Shown piece after piece: positions 1 to 10,625 of a DNA stretch of 64,000 nucleotides; position 1 is the stretch's first letter; each line of letters starts with the position of its first letter. The notes beneath the pieces are model-generated. The model was given only the letters and a program-made list of their open reading frames with translations, was not told the DNA's origin and ran no database searches. The translations under genes and the position numbers were made by a program. The stretch is from Amphritea pacifica (GTDB taxonomy: Bacteria > Pseudomonadota > Gammaproteobacteria > Pseudomonadales > Balneatricaceae), in NCBI RefSeq assembly GCF_016924145.1, contig NZ_JAFFZO010000010.1, positions 1 to 64,000 on the forward strand, given 5' to 3'.

Positions 1-99
1 AGGATCAAAGGTTTCAACTTACTGACCCTGGTAGTCAATAATGTTGAGTTCAAGGATGGAGAACAGGTAAGGGATCAATCAGATAGGAATGCCGCCTGA
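1..99 (+). CDS. C-terminal fragment of a protein cut by the window edge, possibly a transposase
   Basis: An open frame runs from the first base to a TGA at 97-99, giving 32 residues with ordinary protein composition (contains VEFKDGEQV near its end). The short hydrophobic stretch followed by an F-x-DG motif reminds me of the tails of some insertion-sequence transposases, but this is an impression from memory. The rest of the gene lies outside the window, so neither its start nor its family can be established. It precedes a convergent sulfotransferase gene after about 95 bases. Confidence 0.35.
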   Translation, partial: RIKGFNLLTLVVNNVEFKDGEQVRDQSDRNAA

Positions 100-194
100 T
101 CCCATACACCAGATTTGACAATAACTCTTAAATTACAGACCTCTTAGCTACTTACATTTAACCTCGACAGCCCTCAGAATTATTTATAAAACCA

Positions 195-923
195 TCAATT
201 CAGCTTATTCCATAAATCACAATCCAACCGGTTTTCTTGCTCAACCTTAGAGAAAAACTCTTCACCTAGTTGTTTTTTAACTTCAACGATTTTTTGATCC
301 AGATTTTTCTTACCACCCCTTGAAACATTCTTTTCTATAGGCTGAAGTTTAATATCATCAAACCCATTACTTTTTAATAGCGTCTCTAGCTTCTCTAAAG
401 ACTCAGAATAGCGTTCTACAACACCAACAAACGGAAGTTTCTCTATTGCCAGCCGAGCCCTGTAGCCTTCATCACCCACTTTCTCCCCAAACATTGTTGC
501 TAAGCGGTGTGCGTGAAAATCTCTACACTGACGATCATTCACCAGCGACAGACGTGTTTCAATATAGCCCTTTAACGTAGTATTACGGGCTAATACAGGA
601 CCAAAACCATCACCACCCTGTTTTCTTTCGAAAGAGTACGCAGATGCTATTCTGTCGATCGGATGGCGTATAAAGATAACAGGAATTATCTTTATGCCCT
701 CGATCTCAGGAACCGGAAAAATAGCGGTATGTGAAGAAAAACACTTTGCCTGAGGGTTATCGATAATCCATTGCTTTAACTGCTCGCGGTTTAAGGCAGG
801 CTGAGCAGGAAACTCTTTTGTTACCCATTCACCATCTTCTTCACTGAAATTTTCCTTAAAGGCAGCATCCAGTGATGTGCCTGCATTTTTGAAAAGATGG
901 TAATGCAAAATAACAGTCTTCAT
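195..923 (-). CDS. sulfotransferase family protein
   Basis: A 242-residue protein with the two PAPS-binding signatures of cytosolic/Golgi-type sulfotransferases: an N-terminal 5'-phosphosulfate loop (LFKNAGTSLD, about residues 10-19) and a 3'-phosphate motif (RHPIDRIASAYS, about residues 86-97). Members move sulfate from PAPS to hydroxyl or amino groups, often on carbohydrates. The start is well supported by AGGAGG a few bases before ATG. It lies 40 bp downstream of a large glycosyltransferase on the same strand, so the two probably form an operon that builds and sulfates a surface glycan (inference). No signal peptide or membrane segment is seen, so it acts in the cytoplasm. The acceptor is unknown. 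Confidence 0.75.
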   Translation of the reverse strand: MKTVILHYHLFKNAGTSLDAAFKENFSEEDGEWVTKEFPAQPALNREQLKQWIIDNPQAKCFSSHTAIFPVPEIEGIKIIPVIFIRHPIDRIASAYSFERKQGGDGFGPVLARNTTLKGYIETRLSLVNDRQCRDFHAHRLATMFGEKVGDEGYRARLAIEKLPFVGVVERYSESLEKLETLLKSNGFDDIKLQPIEKNVSRGGKKNLDQKIVEVKKQLGEEFFSKVEQENRLDCDLWNKLN

Positions 924-963
924 CTTATCCTCCTACTGCCGGATAGTTTCAATCTACATAATC

Positions 964-3759
964 TCATTTAGTTGAATAAATACCAACACTAGAAAAAATA
1001 TCTTTAAACACTTTTTTACCATGTTCAAATGAATATTTCTCGGCCACTAGTGTATGACTGTTTTCTGCAAATTTATTCCACAAAAGCTGATCGTCATATA
1101 ATCTGATAATTGCATCCACCCACTCCTGCGGCTCCTGGGCGATCAGGGTGCTGATACCGTGAGTCAGCCCCGTCCCCTCAGCAGCCACCTCGGTTAATAC
1201 CGTTGGCAGGCCATACGCCATAGATTCCAGTACTTTACCTTTGATGCCCGCACCGGAAAGCAGTGGCGCAATAAACACCCGATGATCGTGATAGACACCA
1301 TCCAGAGACTCCGCAAAGCCAACCATCCTGACATTATCGGTTTCCATCTCTTTATAGGCTTCCGGCATATTGCTGCCATAGACATAGAGCGTTATATCAG
1401 GTCGTTGCTTTGCTAACAGCGGCATAATGTCATTGACAAGATACTCTACCGCTTCGCCATTAGGGGTATGATTAAAGCCCCCCAAAAAGGCGATGCCATT
1501 GCGTTCATCAAACTCAGGGCCCTTTGGTTTCTGCTCAAGAACCCAGGGGGTGATATGCAGCTTGTCAGCTTCTAAAATATGACTGGTTATCACTGCATGT
1601 TCTGTCGCGTTATAGCATAGAATTGCATCAACCTGTCGACATACAGACAACTCCTGTTCACGTGTATTCAGTGCTTTTTCTAACAGCAACTGATCTTTTT
1701 CACCCTTTAATGCCGCCCGCATCTCCCGTAAGAAATGCAGATCGGCGTTATTGAAAATAATTTTTGCCCGGGAGTTTTCACGGATATAGGGGATGTAGTC
1801 TTTGGCAATATGATAGCGGGTAATATAGACCGCATCCATCTCCTGCAGACGTGTTTCAAGCACATGATTGACGCTGACATAAAATGGTGCGTAAAGTACT
1901 TCAATCCCCATCTTCTGCAACTCAAGGGTGTATTTACCAAAGTGCGCCAGATTCGCGGGCACAAAGGTAACTTTAAACCCGAGCGACTGAATCAGTTTCA
2001 TCTCCTGAATAGCCGCATAACTACCTGCATCTTTATTTGGCATCGGAGATGCGTAATCAATCACCAGAATACGCTGATCGACATTCCTGTCCTTTTCAAT
2101 TTTTAAATTCTCAAAACCGGGTGTCCCATTGTTTCGATATGCCTTAAACCACTTCTGGCGGAACGTCTTTTCATTGATCACCTGATAGCGCTTCAATCCC
2201 TTTGTTACATCTGTTCCATGGCTTTGCCCTTCAAAGTGGACAACAACGGAGTGGGGGGTATAGACCGTTTTATACCCCGCTTCTCTGACTTTAAAAGCAA
2301 GATCGGTATCTTCGTAGTAACAGGGCACCAGCTCTTCGCTGAACAGGCCTACCTCTTGCCATATTGTGCTGCGAATACACATTGCGGCACCGGTCAGGTA
2401 ATCGACCTCTCGGGTGTAGTTGAATTCCGGTGTCATCGGGTTTTCATTGCGTCCGACATTCCATGGCTGGCCATTTTCCCAAACAATCCCCCCGGCCTCC
2501 TGTAAGGTGCCATCCAGGTTCAGTAATTTCGAACCTGTCATGCCAATAGTCGCATCCTGCTCCATTTTGCTGACAAGCTCATCGATCCAGAATGAGGTTA
2601 CTTCTGTATCATTATTCAGAAAAATAAGGTATTCACCACGGGCTTTTTCACTGGCACGGTTACAACTTTTAAGGAAACGCAAATTTTCCGGATTTCGTGA
2701 AACAATCAGGTTTTCGATGATCCCCTCTGCTTCGGATGTTTTATCCGTTGAGCAATCATCAGCCAGAATCACCTCGTAAGAGGTTTTATTATACGCAAGC
2801 GCTATCGAAGCGATGCAGTGATAGGTCAGCTCAAACTTATTGTAGGCAGGAACGATAATGGATACGCGGGGATTATCAAATTCAGGCAGACTAAATACGG
2901 GATACCGGTCTCTTTTTTCATAGCCTTCAACCACCACTTTATGCGTGGTTAGCAGGTTCTCTACAGTGTTAGTGCCTGAACCCTCAGCCATCACTTCAAG
3001 CTGAAAATGTAACGATTCGTATCGGCTATCTGCCTGTTGGGGCATCGATAAAAAACCGGGTTTATTAAAACTCTCTTTGAGGTATTGCCAGGGGGTCTGA
3101 ATAGCATGACAGGCAACCATCTCTGTTCCCAAAAGATTGGGAACACCGGTCATGCCAACTTTATAAAGTTTAGATCGCCCATCCTGCAAGCTTAACGGGA
3201 TTGGCAGACGCACCTCAAAAATAGTTTGATCGGTTTCAATCAGGGTATGATTTATTAATTTATCTTCATTAAAGAGATTAATCTCTTTCTTTCCTATTGG
3301 GTTGCGGGACTGTAGCCGGATAACAATATGCCCATGCTCTTCACCCAATATTTTTGCAAAAATACGCTCACCATTCAGAGGAAAAACTTTCGCATCTTTA
3401 GTCACAGGCTTACCCGTTTCTGCATCAACAATTAACAGGCCTACCTCTTTTTTATCAATAGCCCAATCATCTGCCACATCGATCCGAAAACCATGTTTGC
3501 CTGATCCATACCCGGCCTTTTCAAGATCTGCACGATAAATATTTGCGATGCCTGATCCAATCACCCGATCATCACAAACAACATGAACAGATAATGGGGC
3601 TTCTGTATCTTCAATATTAACGCCCCAACCACTTACCGTTCCATTTTCAAACAGATCAATATTCCCTTGCAAAGGGTCTATTTTTTTCTCTTTAATTCCG
3701 ACAGTTGCAATTGAAGTATCTTCCATGCTTTTCATAAAATATAACTCTAACCCATTCAA
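964..3759 (-). CDS. multidomain glycosyltransferase (GT2 plus GT4-like)
   Basis: A 931-residue protein with three visible parts. The N-terminal ~250 residues hold a beta-sandwich-like segment (SGWGVNIEDTEAPL...YRADLEKAG) of a kind often seen fused to bacterial glycosyltransferases. A GT-A family 2 domain begins near residue 297 (VSIIVPAYN) and contains ADDCSTD, a DTEVT-type metal site (FLNNDTEVT) and GAAMCIR. The last ~350 residues (from about 570) look like a GT-B family 1/4 transferase, with LGGFNHTPN and a PLLSGAGIKGKVLESMA donor-site motif. The protein therefore probably adds two sugars in sequence to a surface polysaccharide or flagellin/lipid glycan. The start is uncertain: Met1, Met9 and Met12 are all possible. 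It is transcribed toward the sulfotransferase. Confidence 0.8.
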   Translation of the reverse strand: MNGLELYFMKSMEDTSIATVGIKEKKIDPLQGNIDLFENGTVSGWGVNIEDTEAPLSVHVVCDDRVIGSGIANIYRADLEKAGYGSGKHGFRIDVADDWAIDKKEVGLLIVDAETGKPVTKDAKVFPLNGERIFAKILGEEHGHIVIRLQSRNPIGKKEINLFNEDKLINHTLIETDQTIFEVRLPIPLSLQDGRSKLYKVGMTGVPNLLGTEMVACHAIQTPWQYLKESFNKPGFLSMPQQADSRYESLHFQLEVMAEGSGTNTVENLLTTHKVVVEGYEKRDRYPVFSLPEFDNPRVSIIVPAYNKFELTYHCIASIALAYNKTSYEVILADDCSTDKTSEAEGIIENLIVSRNPENLRFLKSCNRASEKARGEYLIFLNNDTEVTSFWIDELVSKMEQDATIGMTGSKLLNLDGTLQEAGGIVWENGQPWNVGRNENPMTPEFNYTREVDYLTGAAMCIRSTIWQEVGLFSEELVPCYYEDTDLAFKVREAGYKTVYTPHSVVVHFEGQSHGTDVTKGLKRYQVINEKTFRQKWFKAYRNNGTPGFENLKIEKDRNVDQRILVIDYASPMPNKDAGSYAAIQEMKLIQSLGFKVTFVPANLAHFGKYTLELQKMGIEVLYAPFYVSVNHVLETRLQEMDAVYITRYHIAKDYIPYIRENSRAKIIFNNADLHFLREMRAALKGEKDQLLLEKALNTREQELSVCRQVDAILCYNATEHAVITSHILEADKLHITPWVLEQKPKGPEFDERNGIAFLGGFNHTPNGEAVEYLVNDIMPLLAKQRPDITLYVYGSNMPEAYKEMETDNVRMVGFAESLDGVYHDHRVFIAPLLSGAGIKGKVLESMAYGLPTVLTEVAAEGTGLTHGISTLIAQEPQEWVDAIIRLYDDQLLWNKFAENSHTLVAEKYSFEHGKKVFKDIFSSVGIYSTK

Positions 3760-4388
3760 CTAAAATATGACTTATCAGACTATTTCCCGAAAATACTTTA
3801 CAGAAAATTAAACATCGACCTGACTTACTAATGCCTTACAAAAAAAGATTCAAACTAATCGTCAAAAACAGCACTTTGAATTATTCATATACACATCCCG
3901 CAATCCTTAGCTTCATAAACTTTTCCCAGGCCAATCTGCAAACAGCAGGAGTAGTCTTTACACTTGGCTCTCTTCAGTGCAGACATTCTCACCGCCCGCC
4001 GATCATACAATATATTAACTGCCAGTTCACTTATCCTGCTCATTATCGACATTCTCCAGGAGACTGTGTCTGCCTTTCTGGCTTCAGTTTTTTTAAAAGA
4101 CAATCCGCTGTTATCAAACAGCAACGAACATCGCAGCAGCACAACCCTACTGATCAAAAATCAGGCAGTTCTGATCATTGATAAATTCCTTCCAAGTCTA
4201 ACAGCATTTACTGGTATTTTTGATACACTATCTCACTGACCTGGAGGGGCAAACTTCCCATTTTGAAAGACTGACTCAAACACTCAAATCGCAGCAAGGC
4301 AAGAGTATGAACAGCTAATGCGCTTCTGTAGAATATGGTTGCCCCCATTAATAATTCGCTTAAACCACCCCAAGAAAACAGACCTCCA
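3760..4388. other. intergenic region upstream of mutS, no convincing gene
   Basis: About 630 AT-rich bases separate the divergent glycosyltransferase and mutS. Open frames exist on both strands (for example 3885-4157 minus and 3964-4239 plus) but they overlap each other, lack good ribosome binding sites (one starts at TTG) and show no recognisable motif. The region presumably holds both promoters. I could not assign a -35/-10 pair with confidence. Confidence 0.6.
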
Positions 4389-6974
4389 ATGCCAAAAAAA
4401 ATCGATACAGCGTCCCCTTCGCAACACACACCCATGATGCAGCAGTATCTTAAGATCAAGGCTGAACATCCGGATCAACTGGTGTTCTATCGGATGGGGG
4501 ATTTCTATGAGCTGTTTTTTGAGGATGCGAAGAAAGCGTCTCAGTTGCTGGATATCTCTCTGACCGCCAGAGGCAAGTCTGCCGGGGAGCCAATTCCGAT
4601 GGCGGGGATCCCTTACCACTCAGCTGATGGTTATATTGCAAAAATTGTCCGGGCGGGTGAGTCGGTGGCGATCTGCGAGCAGGTGGGAGACCCTGCCACC
4701 AGTAAGGGGCCGGTTGAGCGGAAGGTGATGCGTATTGTCACGCCCGGCACATTGAGCGATGAGGCGCTGCTGGATGAGCGCCGCGACAGCCTGCTGATTG
4801 CGGTCAATACCGATCTGCAGCGTTACGGTATTGCAATTGTCGATATCAGCACCGGGCGTTTCAGTTTGCTTGAGGTCACCGGTGAAGAAGCACTTCATGG
4901 AGAACTGGAGCGTATCAAGCCCGCCGAGATTCTGTTCAATGATGGCCACAACCTTGCCAGCCAGTTGCAGGGATATAAAGGACTCCGCCCGCAAGCCCCC
5001 TGGAACTTTGAACGCGAAACCGCTGAACGTCTGCTGTGCCAGCAGTTTCAGACCAAAGACCTGACCGGCTTTGGCTGCGATCACCTGCCGGTGGCGCTCG
5101 GCGCTGCGGGCTGCCTGCTGCAATACGCAAAGGACACCCAGCGCACCGCACTGCCGCATATTCGCCGTTTGCTGTTGGAACAGCGGGACGAAAGCGTGAT
5201 TCTCGATGCCGCAACCCGTAAAAATCTGGAGATCGATACCAATCTGGCAGGTGGACGGGAAAACACTCTGGCCGCAGTGATCGATAAAACCGCCACCCCG
5301 ATGGGCAGCCGTATGCTCAGACGCTGGCTTAACCGACCTCTGCGCTGCCGTAATACCCTGCAATCCCGGCAGGCTGCATTACAGTGGCTGATCAGTGACT
5401 ATCGTTTTGAACAGCTGTCTCCTGCGCTAAAACAGATTGGTGATATCGAGCGGGTATTAGCCCGGGTCGCCCTGCGTTCTGCCCGCCCCCGTGATCTGGA
5501 ACGTTTAAAGAGCGCATTTCAGGTATTACCTGAGCTGCAGGAGTATCTGGCTGCCACACAACCCGCCCTGCTCAAAGCGCTGGCACAAACCGCCGGCACC
5601 TTCCCGGATCTTTGTGACCTGCTCAACCGGGCAGTCATTGAGAACCCGCCCGTGGTTATCCGTGATGGCGGCGTGATCGCCACCGGTTACGATGCTGAGC
5701 TGGACGAGTTGCGCGGGCTCAGCGAAAACGCCGGCGACTATCTGGTACAACTGGAAACCCGTGAACGGGAGCGCACCGGTATTCCAACCCTTAAAGTCGG
5801 TTATAACCGGGTGCATGGCTATTTTATCGAGATAGGCAAAGCGCAGAAAGCCGAGGTGCCTGCTGACTATATCCGTCGCCAGACCCTGAAAAATGCAGAG
5901 CGCTATATTACCCCGGAACTGAAAGAGTTTGAGGACAAGGCCCTGAGTGCGAAAAGCCGGGCACTAACCCGCGAAAAAGCCCTCTATGAAGCCCTGGTTG
6001 AGACACTCGCGGAGCAACTGGCCCAGCTGCAGGACAGCGCTGCAGCGCTGGCAGAGCTGGATGTTCTGTGCAACCTTGCCGAACGTGCCGACAGTCTGGA
6101 CTATGTTGCACCAACCCTGGCCGATGAGCCGCAAATTCAGATCGCTGGCGGGCGCCACCCGGTGGTGGAAGATGTACTGGATGATCCGTTCGTTGCCAAC
6201 GATCTGAATCTATCGCCCGAACGGCAGATGCTGATTATCACCGGCCCTAACATGGGCGGTAAATCCACCTATATGCGTCAGGCAGCCCTGATTACACTGC
6301 TGGCCCATATCGGCAGTTATGTGCCCGCTCAGAGTGCGACCATCGGTCTGGTTGATCGGATATTCACCCGTATGGGGTCGTCCGATGATCTGGCCGGGGG
6401 CCGTTCGACCTTTATGGTTGAGATGACTGAAACGGCCAATATTCTGCATAACGCCACCGAACAGAGTCTGGTGCTGATGGATGAGGTCGGCCGCGGCACC
6501 AGCACCTTCGACGGTTTATCCCTGGCCTGGTCTGCAGCGGAATATCTGGCCAATGAAGTGAAGGCGATGACCCTGTTTGCCACCCACTATTTTGAGCTGA
6601 CGGTACTGCCGGAACTCTGTCAGGGGGTGTTCAATGTTCATCTGACTGCGATGGAACACCAGGACCATATCGTCTTTATGCATGAGGTTCAGGAGGGGCC
6701 AGCCAGTCAGAGCTATGGTTTACAGGTGGCTCAACTGGCAGGCGTGCCCGCCAATGTCATCAGCCGGGCACGGCAGAAACTGATTCAGCTGGAAGAGGAT
6801 ACCGGGCAGACGGAACAACGACGCCAGCCGCCGCCAGTACAGGATGATCTGTTTGTCGCACCACGACCCCACCCGGCGCTGGTGCAGCTGCAAACACTGG
6901 AGCCGGACAACCTGACACCCCGTGAGGCACTGGATCTGATCTACAGCCTGAAAAAAGCAGCTGAGCGTAGCTAA
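4389..6974 (+). CDS. mutS: DNA mismatch repair protein MutS
   Basis: Recognises base mismatches and small loops and, with MutL, starts strand-specific repair. The N-terminal mismatch-binding domain carries the F-Y-x-x-x-G-D-F-Y-E wedge ([12 protein letters not shown]). The C-terminal ABC ATPase has Walker [10 protein letters not shown] (6243-6269), the signature region [14 protein letters not shown], Walker [13 protein letters not shown] and ATHYFEL. Residues [16 protein letters not shown] align with the start of E. coli MutS, which favours ATG 4389 (861 aa) over the upstream ATG 4335, although neither has a strong Shine-Dalgarno. A DDLF-type segment before the C-terminus (QDDLFVAP) could be a beta-clamp binding site. 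It converges with rpoS across a shared terminator; fdxA, which sits here in Pseudomonas, is absent. Confidence 0.97.
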   Translation: MPKKIDTASPSQHTPMMQQYLKIKAEHPDQLVFYRMGDFYELFFEDAKKASQLLDISLTARGKSAGEPIPMAGIPYHSADGYIAKIVRAGESVAICEQVGDPATSKGPVERKVMRIVTPGTLSDEALLDERRDSLLIAVNTDLQRYGIAIVDISTGRFSLLEVTGEEALHGELERIKPAEILFNDGHNLASQLQGYKGLRPQAPWNFERETAERLLCQQFQTKDLTGFGCDHLPVALGAAGCLLQYAKDTQRTALPHIRRLLLEQRDESVILDAATRKNLEIDTNLAGGRENTLAAVIDKTATPMGSRMLRRWLNRPLRCRNTLQSRQAALQWLISDYRFEQLSPALKQIGDIERVLARVALRSARPRDLERLKSAFQVLPELQEYLAATQPALLKALAQTAGTFPDLCDLLNRAVIENPPVVIRDGGVIATGYDAELDELRGLSENAGDYLVQLETRERERTGIPTLKVGYNRVHGYFIEIGKAQKAEVPADYIRRQTLKNAERYITPELKEFEDKALSAKSRALTREKALYEALVETLAEQLAQLQDSAAALAELDVLCNLAERADSLDYVAPTLADEPQIQIAGGRHPVVEDVLDDPFVANDLNLSPERQMLIITGPNMGGKSTYMRQAALITLLAHIGSYVPAQSATIGLVDRIFTRMGSSDDLAGGRSTFMVEMTETANILHNATEQSLVLMDEVGRGTSTFDGLSLAWSAAEYLANEVKAMTLFATHYFELTVLPELCQGVFNVHLTAMEHQDHIVFMHEVQEGPASQSYGLQVAQLAGVPANVISRARQKLIQLEEDTGQTEQRRQPPPVQDDLFVAPRPHPALVQLQTLEPDNLTPREALDLIYSLKKAAERS

Positions 6975-7001
6975 ACCGCCGGCCTGGGGTAACACACAGA
7001 C

Positions 7002-7030
7002 AAAAAACGGGCGAGTCGCCCGTTTTTTTT
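7002..7030. terminator. bidirectional intrinsic terminator between mutS and rpoS
   Basis: A perfect ACGGGCG / CGCCCGT stem with an AGT loop is flanked by six A on one side and eight T on the other. It can terminate both the mutS transcript and the convergent rpoS transcript. Confidence 0.9.
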
Positions 7031-7046
7031 CTGCTCGCGCTGACGA

Positions 7047-8042
7047 TCAGCCTTTCAGCAGATCTTCTCCGCTCAGACCATTACGCTCTACGATTTCACG
7101 CAGCTTGCGCAACGCTTCAACCTGTATCTGGCGTACCCGCTCGCGGGTCAGGCCGATCTCTTTACCCACCTCTTCCAGCGTGCTCATCTCATAGCCTCTG
7201 AGGCCAAAGCGCCGTGACAGCACCTCAGCATGTTTTTCCGGCAGCATGCTGAGCCAGCCTTCCAGGTTTCCGCTGATGTTTGATTTTTGCAGCAAGGTTT
7301 CCGGGTCGGATGACTCCTCATCGGCAATCGTATCCAGCAACATCTTGTCGGAGTCTTTACCCACCGGCACGTCGATAGAGCTGACACGTTCATTCAGACC
7401 AAACATCTTCTCGACATTTTCAACCGGCTTATCAACGGCAGCTGCTATTTCATCAACGGTTGGCTCATGATCAAGCTTCTGCGCCAGTTCACGGGCGGCA
7501 CGCAGATAAACATTCAGCTCTTTCACCACATGGATGGGCAAACGGATGGTGCGGGTCTGATTCATAATCGCCCGCTCTATGGTTTGTCTGATCCACCAGG
7601 TGGCATAGGTTGAGAAACGAAAGCCTCTCTCCGGGTCAAACTTTTCAACCGCCCTGATCAGACCGAGGTTACCCTCTTCGATCAGATCCAGCAGTGTCAG
7701 GCCACGGTTAATATAACGGCGGGCAATTTTCACCACCAGCCGCAGATTACTTTCGATCATCCGCTTGCGCGAGGCTTCATCACCCTTCAGCGCCCGGCGG
7801 GAGAAGTACACCTCCTCCTCCGCGGTCAGCAGCGGTGAGAAACCTATCTCATTCAGATATAACTGTGTTGCATCCAGTGTTTTAGCATTCAGCAGGTCAT
7901 TATGGGCCATACTTCCCTTGCCCCGTCCACTGTTGAGAAACTCTGGCTCGTCGTCGGCAACATCATCAAGATCGGTCTCGGCATCGTCCATGTCGACAGA
8001 CACCGTATCCAGATCCTGATCACTATTTTCAACATTTCCCAT
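7047..8042 (-). CDS. rpoS: RNA polymerase sigma factor RpoS (sigma-38)
   Basis: The stationary-phase and general-stress sigma factor (331 aa). Region 1.2 begins near [16 protein letters not shown]. Region 2 contains [36 protein letters not shown] and [13 protein letters not shown] for core binding, -10 recognition and melting. Region 4 ends with the helix-turn-helix [20 protein letters not shown]. An acidic N-terminal extension precedes region 1. It follows nlpD with a 72-bp gap; in enterics and pseudomonads the main rpoS promoter lies inside nlpD, so the same arrangement is likely here (inference). Confidence 0.97.
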   Translation of the reverse strand: MGNVENSDQDLDTVSVDMDDAETDLDDVADDEPEFLNSGRGKGSMAHNDLLNAKTLDATQLYLNEIGFSPLLTAEEEVYFSRRALKGDEASRKRMIESNLRLVVKIARRYINRGLTLLDLIEEGNLGLIRAVEKFDPERGFRFSTYATWWIRQTIERAIMNQTRTIRLPIHVVKELNVYLRAARELAQKLDHEPTVDEIAAAVDKPVENVEKMFGLNERVSSIDVPVGKDSDKMLLDTIADEESSDPETLLQKSNISGNLEGWLSMLPEKHAEVLSRRFGLRGYEMSTLEEVGKEIGLTRERVRQIQVEALRKLREIVERNGLSGEDLLKG

Positions 8043-8114
8043 TTCTTTCTTCCCGAGTAACCTGTTGTTTTATAGATTGTTATCAGTTACTGCATAGTGA
8101 CAATTGTTATGTAT

Positions 8115-8993
8115 TCATCTTTTACGCGGCAGATACATCATTGGATCCACAGGCTGTCCATCCCTGCGTATCTCAAAATGCAGCATTGTTCGGGCGGCTC
8201 CACTATTACCAATTTCAGCAATTTTGTCACCTATTTTTACCTTATCATTTTCTTTCACCAGAATGCGACTGTTATGCGCATAAGCACTGAGAAATTTCTG
8301 ATTATGATGAATAATAACAAGATTGCCATAGCCTAATAAGCCACTTCCGGCATACACCACTTTGCCCGATTCAGCAGCGAACACCGGCTCCCCCTTACTG
8401 CCTGCAAAGTTGATCCCTTTATTGATAGTGCCTTTATTACTAAACCGGTCAATAATCTTGCCTGACGCCGGCCAACGCCAGTTCAAAGTCCGGTCAGCGA
8501 CCGGTTCAACCATTTTTTTTACAACCGCGGGCGCGGCTTTGGGGGTGCTTTTCTGAGTCGCTGGCGCGGGAGGTGAAACCCTTTTTTCCGCCGCTACCGC
8601 TTTAACCGGCTGAGCCGATTTTACAGGGGTCGCAGAGGAGGCAGGTTTAGCAACCGCGACGACCTGCTGCGGCCCCTTTGTATGCGGGGGCGTCTCTTTA
8701 AGTTCGAGAAGCTGGCCCGGGAAGATCTCATAGCGATCACTGATACCGTTAGTGCGGGCCAACTGCCTGAAATCAAGACCATAGCGAAACGCAATGGAAT
8801 AGAGCGTATCTCCCCGACGTACCCGATACTGACCGGGACGCGTCTGGGTGCTGACCACTTTAACCGGGTGGCGGCCACTGATTGAACGTTCATCCACCGG
8901 CGTGTAGAGACTGGTTGAGCTGCAGGCAGACAGCATCAGCACCACAGCAAACAGTGCTGGGGCTGAGAGTATATCTGCAACTGCTCTCACCAT
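8115..8993 (-). CDS. nlpD: NlpD-type LysM/LytM lipoprotein, amidase activator
   Basis: An outer-membrane lipoprotein (292 aa) with a signal peptide ending in the lipobox LSAC. It has one LysM peptidoglycan-binding domain (YRVRRGDTLYSIAFRYG, about residues 57-100), a Pro/Ala/Lys-rich linker, and a C-terminal LytM/M23 domain (from about residue 190). The catalytic zinc ligands of active M23 peptidases are not all present: the first motif reads GINFAG and the last MLHFEI rather than HLHFEI. This matches E. coli NlpD, which does not cut peptidoglycan but activates the amidase AmiC during daughter-cell separation. It sits directly upstream of rpoS. Confidence 0.93.
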   Translation of the reverse strand: MVRAVADILSAPALFAVVLMLSACSSTSLYTPVDERSISGRHPVKVVSTQTRPGQYRVRRGDTLYSIAFRYGLDFRQLARTNGISDRYEIFPGQLLELKETPPHTKGPQQVVAVAKPASSATPVKSAQPVKAVAAEKRVSPPAPATQKSTPKAAPAVVKKMVEPVADRTLNWRWPASGKIIDRFSNKGTINKGINFAGSKGEPVFAAESGKVVYAGSGLLGYGNLVIIHHNQKFLSAYAHNSRILVKENDKVKIGDKIAEIGNSGAARTMLHFEIRRDGQPVDPMMYLPRKR

Positions 8994-8996
8994 AGT

Positions 8997-9935
8997 CTAT
9001 CCCTTAGCGGCCTGATAACGCTCCATAACCACAACAATAACAATACCCACCAGGGTTAACCCTAGCGCCCAGAACATAAACGCCGACTGACCAGTAATGC
9101 TTTCAAAATTCCAGGGAAGAACATTATCCTGCAACAACGGCACCTGCTCACCATGCTGGTTGATTGTATAAGACAGGGTGTATTTCCAGGGCCAGACTTT
9201 ATTCAGCGAGCCGAACATAAAGCCGGCCAGCAAGGCCAGGGTCACCTGCCGGTGATGGCTGAACATCCAGCTGAGCAATCGGGAAAAGCTCATGATACCA
9301 ACCACACAGCCAACCACAAACAGGCCGATCAGTTGAAAATCAGCACCTTTCACGGCCGCCAGAATATGGGCATACATCCCCAGCAGCAACAGGATAAAGC
9401 TACCGGAGATACCAGGCAGGATCATTGCACAGATAGCAACAGCGCCGGACAGAAACACCATCAGCGCCGAAGGCTCAACACTCACCGGAGCGATGCTGGT
9501 AATGATATAGGCCACAATAGAGCCGATGATAAAGCTGGAGATCAGATTCATATCCCACCGCTCAATATGACTCATCACCAGCCATACAGAGGCCAGAATC
9601 AGGCCAAAAAAGAAGGCCCACAGCAGAACCGGATAGTTGGCCAGCAGAAACAACACCGCTCCGGCAATCGTGGCGATACTGGTGACAATGCCCGCCAGCA
9701 GTACCAACAGAAAGCTGCCATTCACCTGTTTCCAGAACGCCCCAGGGCCACGCTGAAACAACACCCGGACCGCCCCCGGATTGAAGCTCTTGATAGTATT
9801 GATCAGCTCTTCATATATACCGGTTATAAAAGCGATGGTGCCACCAGACACGCCAGGGACCACATCCGCCGCCCCCATCATGACACCCTTAAAAAACAGC
9901 CCAAGATACTCCCGGGTCGTACGCGTTGTATTCAT
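8997..9935 (-). CDS. popT: DUF368 family membrane protein, probable undecaprenyl-phosphate translocase
   Basis: A polytopic membrane protein (312 aa) with at least eight hydrophobic segments and the family-typical GAADVVPGVSGGTIAFITG near the N-terminus, repeated in variant form as MILPGISGSFILLLLG. DUF368 proteins (PopT of Vibrio cholerae) return undecaprenyl phosphate, the carrier lipid for peptidoglycan and glycans, to the cytoplasmic leaflet. The gene is only 3 bp upstream of nlpD and 25 bp downstream of pcm, so it is part of the same operon. Its placement inside the pcm-nlpD-rpoS group is unlike P. aeruginosa. The family assignment is firm; the function is transferred from the family. 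Confidence 0.85.
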   Translation of the reverse strand: MNTTRTTREYLGLFFKGVMMGAADVVPGVSGGTIAFITGIYEELINTIKSFNPGAVRVLFQRGPGAFWKQVNGSFLLVLLAGIVTSIATIAGAVLFLLANYPVLLWAFFFGLILASVWLVMSHIERWDMNLISSFIIGSIVAYIITSIAPVSVEPSALMVFLSGAVAICAMILPGISGSFILLLLGMYAHILAAVKGADFQLIGLFVVGCVVGIMSFSRLLSWMFSHHRQVTLALLAGFMFGSLNKVWPWKYTLSYTINQHGEQVPLLQDNVLPWNFESITGQSAFMFWALGLTLVGIVIVVVMERYQAAKG

Positions 9936-9960
9936 TTAATATCCCGTCACATCCATCAAT

Positions 9961-10599
9961 TCAGCGTATCGTTCCGCTTAACAGGGGGACAAACTTAACC
10001 CCTTCAAGTACTGTTGTTTCATACTCTGTTTCTGTGACCCGGATAACCAGCTTTAGTTGCTGATTTTGCGTGCCTCCCACCGGAATCACTAACCGCCCCC
10101 CCACGGACAGCTGAGCGAGCAGCTCTGGCGGCACCTCCTCCGGCGCGGCAGTGACCATGATGCCATCAAATGGTCCGCGATCAGCCCAGCCCATGCCGCC
10201 ATCGCTGTGTCTCAGGGAGACATTCCGGATTTTGAGCAGGGCAAAACGCTGCCGGGCTTTGTCCTGTAACGGTTTAATCCGTTCGACACTGAACACCTTA
10301 TCAACCAGCTGTGCCAACACGGTAGTCTGATACCCTGATCCGGTACCCACCTCGAGCACTTTTTCCAGGGGGCCTGCGGCCAGCAGAATTTCCGTCATAC
10401 GGGCCACAATATAGGGCTGCGAGATCGTCTGGTTAAAGCCGATAGGCAGCGCAGTATCTTCATAGGCCCGATGGGACAGCGCCTCGTCGATAAAAATATG
10501 CCGGGGGGTGTTGCCCATAATATCCAGCACCTGCTGATCATTGATCCCCTGCTCTTTCAGCCGCTGCACCAGCCTGCTGCGGGTCCGCTGGGAGGTCAT
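9961..10599 (-). CDS. pcm: protein-L-isoaspartate O-methyltransferase
   Basis: Methylates abnormal L-isoaspartyl residues in aged proteins so that they revert to aspartate. The SAM-binding motif I is [12 protein letters not shown], preceded by the family signature [32 protein letters not shown] forms a later part of the active site. I chose ATG 10599 ([10 protein letters not shown], 212 aa) because it has AGGGG eight bases upstream and matches the N-terminus of the Pseudomonas protein. An upstream GTG at 10629, which overlaps the surE stop as GTGA, is the alternative. Co-transcribed with surE and truD. Confidence 0.95.
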   Translation of the reverse strand: MTSQRTRSRLVQRLKEQGINDQQVLDIMGNTPRHIFIDEALSHRAYEDTALPIGFNQTISQPYIVARMTEILLAAGPLEKVLEVGTGSGYQTTVLAQLVDKVFSVERIKPLQDKARQRFALLKIRNVSLRHSDGGMGWADRGPFDGIMVTAAPEEVPPELLAQLSVGGRLVIPVGGTQNQQLKLVIRVTETEYETTVLEGVKFVPLLSGTIR

Positions 10600-10625
10600 C
10601 CCGATCCCCTGCAACTGCAACTTAT

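Noticed and set aside
3885-4239. Two overlapping open frames upstream of mutS
   Set aside because: They are on opposite strands over the same DNA, one starts at TTG, neither has an RBS or recognisable motif.
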